From: Rickettsiaceae bacterium
Lineage (GTDB): Bacteria; Pseudomonadota; Alphaproteobacteria; Rickettsiales; Rickettsiaceae
Assembly: GCA_021741085.1 (NCBI GenBank)
Contig: JAIOYM010000003.1
Coordinates: forward strand, 1 to 30,987
Direction: 5' to 3'
DNA: 30,987 nt
This document shows, one piece after another, positions 15,979-24,000 of the stretch. Each line of letters starts with the position of its first letter. Position 1 is the stretch's first letter. Below the pieces are notes generated by a model. The model was not told where the DNA came from. It did not search any database and saw only the letters and a list, made by a program, of their open reading frames with translations. A program made the translations under genes and the position numbers.

Positions 15979-16920
15979 ATGAAATATTTAGAACCATTCC
16001 TTGAAAACCTTATCGTAGAAAAAGGCTTAGCTAAAAATTCTATCGACGCATATAAAAGAGATCTACTCGACTATAATAGTTATTTGCAAAAGCAGAAAAT
16101 ACAGGAAGAAGACGCGCAAATTCAAATAATTGAAAATTACGTTAGGTTTCTATTTGATACAAAAAAAATTTCTCCGCGATCTGTAGCAAGGAAAATATCA
16201 GCTATAAAAAATTTTTATAACTTTTTAGTTGGTGAAAACATAATAGGCAATAACCCAGCAGGAGCTGTTCAGCTACCCCAATTTGCAAATAAACTACCTA
16301 AGATACTTTCGATAGAACAGATCAAGTCATTATTAAAAATCGATGAAAATGCGAGCCCAGAAGAAGTAAGAATTAAAACTATGCTCCATCTATTATATGC
16401 AACAGGTATGCGGGTGTCTGAATTAGTGAAATTAAAGCTAAGTAATCTATCCATAGATAAAACTACCAATAGCTGTAGCAATAATGTTATAACCGTTATA
16501 GGAAAAGGCAGAAAAGAACGCTTGCTGATTATGAATAAAAGTTCAATGAATATTATTGAGCTATATCTTAAAATTAGAGTGAATTTTATGCCTAAGGGCA
16601 AAATACAAAAAGCCGATTTTCTATTTCCAAGCTTCAGTAACGAAGGTCATATGACAAGGCAAAATTTTGCAATTCAACTTAAAAAAATAGCGGCAATTGC
16701 TGGTGTTGAATGCGACGACATTTCTCCTCATGTCCTGCGCCACTCCTTTGCAAGCCATATGCTTCATGGTGGAGCAGATTTAAGAACAATTCAAGAACTA
16801 TTGGGGCATTCTGATATCGCTACAACTCAAATATATCTTCACCTCAATAAGGGCCATTTAAAAGAAACTTTGCACAAATATCATCCGATTTCCAAAGTAA
16901 CTAAACCTATCTCAAATTAA
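15979..16920 (+). CDS. xerD: Tyrosine recombinase XerD
   Basis: XerC/XerD resolve chromosome dimers at dif under FtsK control. The 313-residue product has the SAM-like N-terminal DNA-binding domain (1 to about 85, FLENLIVEKGLAKNSIDAYKRDL). The catalytic domain has the complete set Arg145, Lys176, His251, Arg254, His277 and Tyr286. These lie in TGMRVSELV, GKGRKER, HVLRHSFASH, LLGHSDIATTQIYLH. The N-terminal sequence favours XerD over XerC. It could also be a related Xer-family enzyme, but length and motifs are those of the chromosomal protein. Its last 14 bases overlap the end of the convergent rlmJ. Confidence 0.92.
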   Translation: MKYLEPFLENLIVEKGLAKNSIDAYKRDLLDYNSYLQKQKIQEEDAQIQIIENYVRFLFDTKKISPRSVARKISAIKNFYNFLVGENIIGNNPAGAVQLPQFANKLPKILSIEQIKSLLKIDENASPEEVRIKTMLHLLYATGMRVSELVKLKLSNLSIDKTTNSCSNNVITVIGKGRKERLLIMNKSSMNIIELYLKIRVNFMPKGKIQKADFLFPSFSNEGHMTRQNFAIQLKKIAAIAGVECDDISPHVLRHSFASHMLHGGADLRTIQELLGHSDIATTQIYLHLNKGHLKETLHKYHPISKVTKPISN

Positions 16921-17737
16921 AAATCTTAGATTTTACTCCATAAATTTTTTGTAGCGGATCAATAACATTTTTAAGCGCATTGTCTATAAGCGGTGGATTA
17001 ATGATCATTAAACCGAATTTATTTAATCCTGATATTTCGCTATCACCAAGATTTTTTTTCTCTATTTCAATGATTATGACCTCAGAAAAATCTAATTCTT
17101 TTAGTCTCTTGTAAAAGTCTGTAACTAATTTAGAAATTTTTATAGGATACCATATTAAAACCCGCATATTTCTAGCTCTTTGTTTTAATATTTTCAATCC
17201 ATTAATAATAAGTTCATACTCATCTTTTTGTTCAAAACAAGGGTCGATAAAAATCAATCCCCGTTTTTCCGCTAATGGTAATAGCTCTTTGAATGCTCCA
17301 TAACCATCGTTATTTTTTACGTATATATTTTTGTATAATTTAAGCTGACTAAGCAAAGCCAAATGATCTTCAACGTGCAACTCGTAAAACACTGCTCTAT
17401 CTTGGGATCTAAGATGTTTTTGTATGATCAAAGGAGAACCAGGATAAAATTGCAATTGATCGGGTTGATTATAGCTTTTTATTATATTTAAATATTTTTT
17501 ATATGCTTCGTTAGTGGTATCTTTTGTATGCTCAAGAAATAATCCTATACCAGAACCAGCCTCATTAGTTTTTTGAGATTTTTCGTGCATTAAATCGTAA
17601 AGAGCTATACCAGCAAAATTATCTATAACAGCAAAAGGAGAATCTTTTGTTTGTAGATTTTCAAGCAAAACAATCAAAACCAAGTGTTTTGCTACATCCA
17701 CCCAATTGCCAGCATGATAAATATGTCTATAATTCAT
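16907..17737 (-). CDS. rlmJ: RlmJ-type 23S rRNA (adenine-N6) methyltransferase, divergent motifs
   Basis: RlmJ in E. coli methylates A2030 of 23S rRNA using S-adenosylmethionine. The 276-residue product starts MNYRHIYHAGNWVDVAKHLVL, the family hallmark (YRHxFHAGNxADVxKH). It also contains FYPGSPLI (97-104) and RAVFYELHVEDHLALL. Two catalytic motifs deviate. The expected DPPY/DPPF reads DPCF (165-168), and the SAM-binding DTHAGAGRY-like motif reads DNFAGIALY. The gene may therefore have altered or reduced activity, or these may be tolerated changes in this lineage. It starts inside the end of the upstream ABC ATPase gene (11-base overlap), so the two are translationally coupled. It converges on xerD with a 14-base overlap. 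Confidence 0.88.
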   Translation of the reverse strand: MNYRHIYHAGNWVDVAKHLVLIVLLENLQTKDSPFAVIDNFAGIALYDLMHEKSQKTNEAGSGIGLFLEHTKDTTNEAYKKYLNIIKSYNQPDQLQFYPGSPLIIQKHLRSQDRAVFYELHVEDHLALLSQLKLYKNIYVKNNDGYGAFKELLPLAEKRGLIFIDPCFEQKDEYELIINGLKILKQRARNMRVLIWYPIKISKLVTDFYKRLKELDFSEVIIIEIEKKNLGDSEISGLNKFGLMIINPPLIDNALKNVIDPLQKIYGVKSKIFNLR

Positions 17738-18656
17738 TCGAAACTTTATTGTCTTGATTTATTATTTTTTTGAAAATATCTTCTAATTCTGGCTCTAAAA
17801 TAGTTATATTACTTATTTCATAACCTAATTTTATCACTTGTGAAATAATTTCACCTGTTTGCATTTTTTGCGGATGGCTAATAAATTCCATCTGATTATC
17901 AAAAAATTTTGCATTAGGTACCTTAAAGTCATTAGGTGTATGAGTAACCTGTTGTGTAGTATCTATTGTAATTTTTTTATAGCCTAAAGTTGATAATAAA
18001 TTATTTTTCCTATCTGTGTGAATTATGGAGCCTTTATTTATAAAACTTACATAATCACAGAGTCTTTTTACCTCTTCTAAATAATGGGTAGTGAGGATAA
18101 TCGTAGTACCTTCCTTATTAAGCTTCAAAAGATATTCCCATAATTGTTCTCTAAGAACTATATCTACACCGGCACTAGGTTCATCTAATATAAGAACTTT
18201 AGGTGAATGTACCATGGCTTTAGCTACCAACAACCTTCTCTTCATACCTCCAGACAATTTTCTTGTTAAGGTATACTTTTTGTCGGATAATCCTAATGCA
18301 TCTATCAACTCATCTGTGCGGCGGTTATTTGGCCTTATACCATAATAACCAGCAAATATATCAAGGGCTTCATATACGGTGAAAAAGGAATCTAACATTA
18401 TCTCTTGAGGTACAATACCTATTTGTCTTTTAGCCATAGTATTCTCAAGATCAAAATTATAGCCCATGATATCAATTTTACCCGAGTCTTTTTTTGCAAT
18501 TCCTGCTATAATATTAATCAATGTAGACTTGCCAGCACCGTTAGGTCCAAGCAATGCAAAAAAACTACCTTTAGGTATTTCTAAATTTATGTCATTTAGA
18601 GCTAATTTAGATTTACTATAACTTTTTACTAAATTTTCTATTTTTAAAGCTACCAA
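17727..18656 (-). CDS. ABC transporter ATP-binding protein (ABC-2/YadG-like)
   Basis: This 309-residue protein is a single nucleotide-binding domain. It has Walker A GPNGAGKST (37-45), Q-loop VPQ (82-84), signature LSGGM (134-138), Walker B VLILDEP (154-160) and switch His191, followed by a divergent C-terminal extension. The sequence type is that of ATPases pairing with ABC-2 permeases (YadG/CcmA-like); the cargo cannot be inferred. No permease gene adjoins it, so the partner must be encoded elsewhere. The start is TTG at 18656, supported by AAGGAG (plus 18664-18669) seven bases upstream, one of the best ribosome binding sites here. It overlaps rlmJ and is divergent from rmuC. Confidence 0.93.
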   Translation of the reverse strand: MVALKIENLVKSYSKSKLALNDINLEIPKGSFFALLGPNGAGKSTLINIIAGIAKKDSGKIDIMGYNFDLENTMAKRQIGIVPQEIMLDSFFTVYEALDIFAGYYGIRPNNRRTDELIDALGLSDKKYTLTRKLSGGMKRRLLVAKAMVHSPKVLILDEPSAGVDIVLREQLWEYLLKLNKEGTTIILTTHYLEEVKRLCDYVSFINKGSIIHTDRKNNLLSTLGYKKITIDTTQQVTHTPNDFKVPNAKFFDNQMEFISHPQKMQTGEIISQVIKLGYEISNITILEPELEDIFKKIINQDNKVSNEL

Positions 18657-18663
18657 TACTATA

Positions 18664-18669
18664 CTCCTT
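18664..18669 (-). promoter_or_regulatory. Shine-Dalgarno site fixing the TTG start of the ABC ATPase
   Basis: AAGGAG on the minus strand lies seven bases before TTG (18656). Most genes in this window lack such a match, so it is good support for the non-ATG start. Confidence 0.7.
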
Positions 18670-18711
18670 ATATATTTTTTTGAATTTTGTATTTAATGCC
18701 CATCTATTAAA

Positions 18712-19992
18712 ATGTTACACACCTATCTTATTATTGCAATCATTCTATCGCTTTTATTATCTATTTATTTATATATAAGATTAATGGGTAGCAAACTTTT
18801 ACTATCTGTTTTGCAAGAACGCAACTCTAATTTAGAACAGCAAAACACCTCATTAAACACAGATAATATTAATAACTTGATACAAATTGAGAAGCTTTCG
18901 ACTCAACTGGAAATATTAAAGTTAGAAATAGCCAGTTTAGATAAAATCAAAAGCGAATCATTGGCTTTATCTCAACAAAATTTTCAAGATAGTTCCAAAA
19001 ATCTTACCCAGCAGCTTTTAGAAATGCACAAACAGGAGACAAAATCTAATCTAAACATAACAGAACAATCAATAACCTCAATCGTAAATAAAGTTAAAGG
19101 AGATTTTGAAAAAATAACTACCGCTATTACTCTTTTAACTAAAGACATAGAGCAATCAAAAACTACCAATGAAACTATAAAAAAGGCTCTACTTTCTCCT
19201 ACATCTACAGGTCAATTGGCAGAAATAACACTTGTTAACATACTTAGCTCTTCGGGCCTAAGGCAAAATACAGATTTTTTTGTACAAAACACTTTTGCTG
19301 GCGATGATAAGATGAAATTCAGACCAGATGTAATTTTTACTCTACCAGATCACGTATTGATAATCGATGCTAAATCTTCCAAGTTTTTTATGGAACTGGA
19401 ACTAGGAGAAAATGAAGAGAAAAATTCTCAAATTCGCGATAGTTTTGTTAAATCGCTATCAACACATCTTCGTTCTTTAGCCAGCAAAGATTATAGGCAA
19501 GCTATTATAGATTCGGAACAATTTTCTTCAGAACAAAAAAGCAATATTACCACTATCATGTTTTTACCCAGCGAAAGTTTTATAGAAAAACTAATGCAAC
19601 TAGATGGAGAATTTTTAAACAAAGCTTGGCAATTAAATATATTCCCTGTTGGCCCCTCTGGATTGATGAATTTACTTCTTCTGGCTAAAAAGCAGATTGC
19701 AGAAAAAAATAAAGCAATAAATTATCAAGAAATCTTACTTGAAATTCAAAAATTAATCGAATCCGTAGAAGTGGTATTTGAGCATTCATCACGCCTTGGT
19801 ACTCATATACAAAGCTTAACTGGAGCCTATGATAAATTTGCAGCCTCATTTAATCGCAATTTTTTGAGCAAAACACAGAAATTAAAAAAGATGGGCATAA
19901 CCACAAAAAAACAGCATAATATAAGCCTAAAAAGATACACTATGATCAGTAATAACGATGAAACTATTATAGAATCTGAGTTTGAGGAATAA
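18712..19992 (+). CDS. rmuC: RmuC family DNA recombination protein
   Basis: RmuC proteins limit recombination at inverted repeats and are predicted nucleases of the PD-(D/E)xK type. The 426-residue product has one N-terminal membrane segment (about 4-24, YLIIAIILSLLLSIYLYIRL). A long coiled coil follows (about 30-160). The RmuC domain has the nuclease-like core FRPDVIFTLPDHVLIIDAKSS (203-223; Asp206, Asp219, Lys221) and the conserved FLPSESF. Length is typical. The next gene, sua5, starts 37 bases downstream on the same strand, so cotranscription is probable. The membrane anchor and coiled coil are standard for the family. In a genome with many inverted repeats its role is of interest. Confidence 0.93.
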   Translation: MLHTYLIIAIILSLLLSIYLYIRLMGSKLLLSVLQERNSNLEQQNTSLNTDNINNLIQIEKLSTQLEILKLEIASLDKIKSESLALSQQNFQDSSKNLTQQLLEMHKQETKSNLNITEQSITSIVNKVKGDFEKITTAITLLTKDIEQSKTTNETIKKALLSPTSTGQLAEITLVNILSSSGLRQNTDFFVQNTFAGDDKMKFRPDVIFTLPDHVLIIDAKSSKFFMELELGENEEKNSQIRDSFVKSLSTHLRSLASKDYRQAIIDSEQFSSEQKSNITTIMFLPSESFIEKLMQLDGEFLNKAWQLNIFPVGPSGLMNLLLLAKKQIAEKNKAINYQEILLEIQKLIESVEVVFEHSSRLGTHIQSLTGAYDKFAASFNRNFLSKTQKLKKMGITTKKQHNISLKRYTMISNNDETIIESEFEE

Positions 19993-20029
19993 AGAGAAAT
20001 ACACTAATCAACCAAAAATATATAATCTC

Positions 20030-20971
20030 ATGATTATCGATGATATAAATTTAGCGGCAGAAATATTGCTCTTAGGCGAAATAGTAGCATTTCCTACAGA
20101 AACTGTATATGGCTTAGGGGCATGCGCTAGCAACCAAGAAGCTTGCTTAAAAATTTATGCAGCCAAAGGGCGCCCTGCAAATAATCCTCTAATAGTTCAT
20201 GTGGGCTCTCTGGAACAAGCCTTTGCTATTGGCGAATTTAATGATAAAGCTAGACATTTAACTAAATTTTGGCCAGGGCCATTAACTATAGTTACCAACA
20301 TTAAAGCCAATAACTATCTAGCACCAGCCTTGTTAAGTAATCTTAATACTGTAGCTATACGTCTACCTCAACATGAAACAGCATTAGAGCTAATTAACAG
20401 AAGTGGTGGTGCCATAGCAGCACCTAGCGCAAACAGATCTGGCTATATATCAGCTACTTCAGCAGAGGCTGTTGATAAAGATTTTGCTGGCAAAATACCA
20501 ATTTTGAAAGGCAAAGTCACATACGGAATCGAATCAACCATCATTTCGTTACAAGATGAAAATTGCAGAATTTTACGTCATGGATTCATCACTCAAGAAT
20601 TATTAGAAAAAGAGTTGTCGGAAAATATTGCTACATCTAATGGTAAAGTAAAAATTGAGGCTCCAGGAATGATGGCAAAACATTATGCCCCACAAACATC
20701 TGTCAAATTAAACATTACTGAATTTGACAGCGCTAACCAACTAGTTCTATCTTTCGGCGTTGTAAAAAATATTCCTAATAATTTATATAACTTAAATTTG
20801 AGCCCAAATGCAGACCTAATGGAGGCCTGCGCTAATTTATATAAATATTTACGCATCTTGGATGAAATAGCACAAACTAATCCTCAAATTTCTTGCATAT
20901 CAGTTACACCTATTCCATTTTCTGGTATAGGAGTTGCAATTAATGACAGATTAATGCGCGCTGCCGCTTAG
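20030..20971 (+). CDS. sua5: L-threonylcarbamoyladenylate synthase (Sua5 type)
   Basis: The enzyme makes threonylcarbamoyl-AMP from threonine, bicarbonate and ATP, the first step of t6A37 modification of ANN-decoding tRNAs. The ATG at 20030 gives 313 residues beginning MIIDDINLAAEILLLGEIVAFPTETVYGLG, which matches the family start. An upstream TTG at 19982 would add 16 unconserved residues and overlap rmuC, so I reject it. The YrdC domain (about 8-195) has FPTETVYGLG (21-30), KGRP (46-49), APSANRSG (131-138) and YGIESTI. The C-terminal Sua5 domain has APGMMAKHYAP (211-221) and ends GVAINDRLMRAAA. The two-domain architecture distinguishes it from short TsaC. Confidence 0.95.
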   Translation: MIIDDINLAAEILLLGEIVAFPTETVYGLGACASNQEACLKIYAAKGRPANNPLIVHVGSLEQAFAIGEFNDKARHLTKFWPGPLTIVTNIKANNYLAPALLSNLNTVAIRLPQHETALELINRSGGAIAAPSANRSGYISATSAEAVDKDFAGKIPILKGKVTYGIESTIISLQDENCRILRHGFITQELLEKELSENIATSNGKVKIEAPGMMAKHYAPQTSVKLNITEFDSANQLVLSFGVVKNIPNNLYNLNLSPNADLMEACANLYKYLRILDEIAQTNPQISCISVTPIPFSGIGVAINDRLMRAAA

Positions 20972-20984
20972 GTTTTATATAGAT

Positions 20985-21012
20985 GTAGGCTTAAAAAAAC
21001 AGGCATGCCTAC
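20985..21012. terminator. Candidate bidirectional terminator between sua5 and the ankyrin gene
   Basis: GTAGGC (20985-20990) and GCCTAC (21007-21012) form a 6-bp stem with a 16-base loop between the convergent stops. The loop contains seven A, so the minus strand reads GCATGCCT followed by a T run inside the structure. Neither side has the classic T tail after the stem, so confidence is limited. Confidence 0.35.
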
Positions 21013-21031
21013 TATAAAATATTATACCTGA

Positions 21032-24000
21032 TTAGCCTGCGCTTACTTCAGCAGTATTATACAGTTCATAGATTTGTGATATTGCGACCCCCCCCTCTGA
21101 AAGATCTTTGCAGGCAGGAGTTTCGTAGTTTTTAGCGCAAGTATTTTTAAAAATGCTTCTAAATTCTTCTGCGGGCACTTCTAGTGCAAAATCAGCTCCT
21201 TTATTCATGAATAACTTCAATAATACGTTGCTACATTGATTTTCTACTAAAATAGCAAGAGCTGAATAACCTTTCTCACTTAGTTTATCAATTTGAGCCT
21301 TATCTGTTTTACTCAGTAAAAGCTTAAGCATATTCTCATTACATTGGCTAGAAGCCATCATCAAAGGAGTTAGCCCATCTTTATCGCTTTGGTTTATGTA
21401 AATCTTATCATTATTCAGCAGAGCTTTAGTAACATCTAGATGCCCTTTAGATACAGCAGCATGTAAAGCTGTATGTAAATCTTTGCCATTTGGTTCATTT
21501 ACTTCTATGTCTTTATGTCTGAGAAGTTCTTTAACTATATCTAAATTCCCATTAGACGCTGCAACATATAAGGCTGTTTGCAAAGCTTCACCTGATTTTT
21601 CGTTTACTTTTATATCTTTATGGCCAAGCAATTTTTTAACTAAAGCAAAATTATTTTTTTCTGCAGCTATCATTAAAGGTGTTTTCTTACTAGCGTCATC
21701 TATAACATTTAAATCTATATCCTCAGCTTTAAGTAAAGCTTCGACTAGTTCAACATTACCTTTATTTACAGCAACTATTAGAGGAACATTCCCATTGTGA
21801 TCTGTACGTTTGAAATTAACACCCCTAACCTTAGCTAAGGTTTCTACAATTTCAACCTGATTATTTTTTATCGCAGCATGTAAGGCTGTTTCTGAAACTT
21901 CACCTACACCTGATTTTTCGTTTACATCTATGCTTTTATGTTTGAGAAGTTTTTTAACTATATCTAGATATCCATTAGATGCTGCAACATATAATGCTGT
22001 TTGCCAAATTTCACCTGATTTTTCGTTTACTTTTATGTCTTTATGGCCCAGCAATTTTTCAACTAAAGCAGAATCTTTTTTTTCTACAGCTATCATTAAA
22101 GGTGTCTTCTTGCTAGCTTTATCCTTAAGATTTAAATTTATACCCTCAGCTTGAATCAAAGCTTCAACTAGTTTAACATTACCCTCTTTTACCGCGATTA
22201 ATAAAGCAGAATTACCTTTGTTATCTTGTTTGTCTGCATTAATATTTTTTATGCCCACTAAACTTTTCACAATTTCAACATAACCCTGTTTTACCGCAAT
22301 TAATAAAGCAGTATTACCCTCATTATCTTGAATGTTTGTATTAATATTTTGTATGCCAAAAAAACCTTTCGCAGAATTTGTTAGGGGAGTAAAAAATCCA
22401 TCTTGTACCTCATTCCTTTCCAACAAAATTTTGACAACATCAATATGTCCATTTTTTGCGGCCCAGATTAAAGCCGTGGCACCTGAAGTATCTTTTACAT
22501 CTATTAAGCGTTTTTCTAATAAATATTGCACAACCTCTTCATGTCCATTTTTTGCAGCCCAGATTAAAGCTGTGGCGCCTGAAATATCTCGTATATCTTT
22601 TGAGGCTGATTTTTTTAATAAATATTGTACAACGTCTTCATGTCCATTTTTTGCAGCCCATATTAAAGCCGTAGCACCTAATTTATCTTGCAGATTTTTT
22701 CTTGCGCCTTTTTCTAATAATGATTGTACAACGTCTTCATGTCCATTTTGAGCTGCCAAGATTAAAGCTGTGGCATCTGAAGTATCGCGCTCATTTAAGT
22801 CTGTCTTTTCTGATAAATAACTGACAATTTCTTTATGCCCTTTTACAGAAGCCTGCATTAGAGGTGTTTTACCATCATTATCCTTTAAATTTAAGTCAGT
22901 CTTTTCTGATAAATAACTGACAATTTCTTTATACCCTTTTTCGGAAGCCTTCATTAGAGCTGTTGTACCACTATTATCTTGTAAATTTGTATTTGCACCT
23001 TTTTTTACTAAATAAAGTACACCACTAAGATTACCACTCGCTGCAGCACTCATTAAAGCTGTAGCGCCATCATCGTCTTGAAAATTTATATCTACATCAG
23101 CTATCTCTAAATAAACATTCAAGGAAGCTGTATCGCCATTTTTTGCGGCTATAAAAAACGCCTTATGCTTTGAATAGTTGTTGTTATTACTAGGTGGTGT
23201 GAATGTAATTATTTTTCCTAAAATTTGAGCTTCAGGGGATGAATTGTTTAATTCTATTGTTGTTAGTACAACTTCTCCAGAAGAGTTTTGACCACGAGCT
23301 TCTATAAGGCCTCCTTTGGAATCATTGCTTCCATCTACAGAATCATTGCTTCCATCTACAGAATCATTAGCTCCTTTTAAAGCCGGTTGTGTAGAAATCT
23401 CGTTAATAACCTTACCATTAATATCTTTCGACGCTTTCAGTATAGCTTTTAAAACATGTGGTTCTCGTTCTTGGGTAGCTACTTTTGCTGCTGTAGCATT
23501 TTTTTTATCACCTATGTACACAGGATTATCTAAATAGATGTAAGTTTTGCCGTCAGAATATATGATTGATACAGCTCCTTTCTGTACAAAGAACACATCT
23601 GCGTTAAGTTTGACGTAACGCACGCCATTTGGCAATTTTACATCGTCTATTAAAACAAGTTGTTGACTTGAACTTTTTGAAGATTTAGTTGATTGAGCTT
23701 CTATTAATCCGCTATCATAAGACTCTCTAAGATCAGGTGATATTGCATACCAATCATTCAAAGGTTTAGCCAAAACTTCTAAAACTGGTATGGGGCATTT
23801 ATTTATTGTTGCGCGCAATATCCCAATTGCACCTTCATTGTCTTCTTCATAAACCAAACTAGGATCATTCCCGATGAAAAGGTTTGTTAATTTTGACATT
23901 CGACTACCAGGATCTTCCCTGATATCACCATAAAATAATCCAGGCCCTTTGCAAGACTTTAGTACTTGGTTTACAGGATTGGTCCCTTCAAGATCTTTAG

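Noticed and set aside
19982..20029. TTG-initiated N-terminal extension of sua5
   Set aside because: It would overlap the end of rmuC and add 16 residues not found in the family; the ATG at 20030 fits the conserved start.
21088..21095. Simple sequencing error as the explanation of the poly-G run
   Set aside because: It cannot be excluded from one sequence, but the G8 keeps a sensible frame through to the stop, and the same holds for the hlyD-like gene. I therefore keep both as findings and name read-level checking as the test.
22332..22751. Plus-strand open frame of 139 codons with internal repeats
   Set aside because: It is the antisense shadow of the ankyrin repeats; its periodicity comes from the coding strand and the product resembles nothing.
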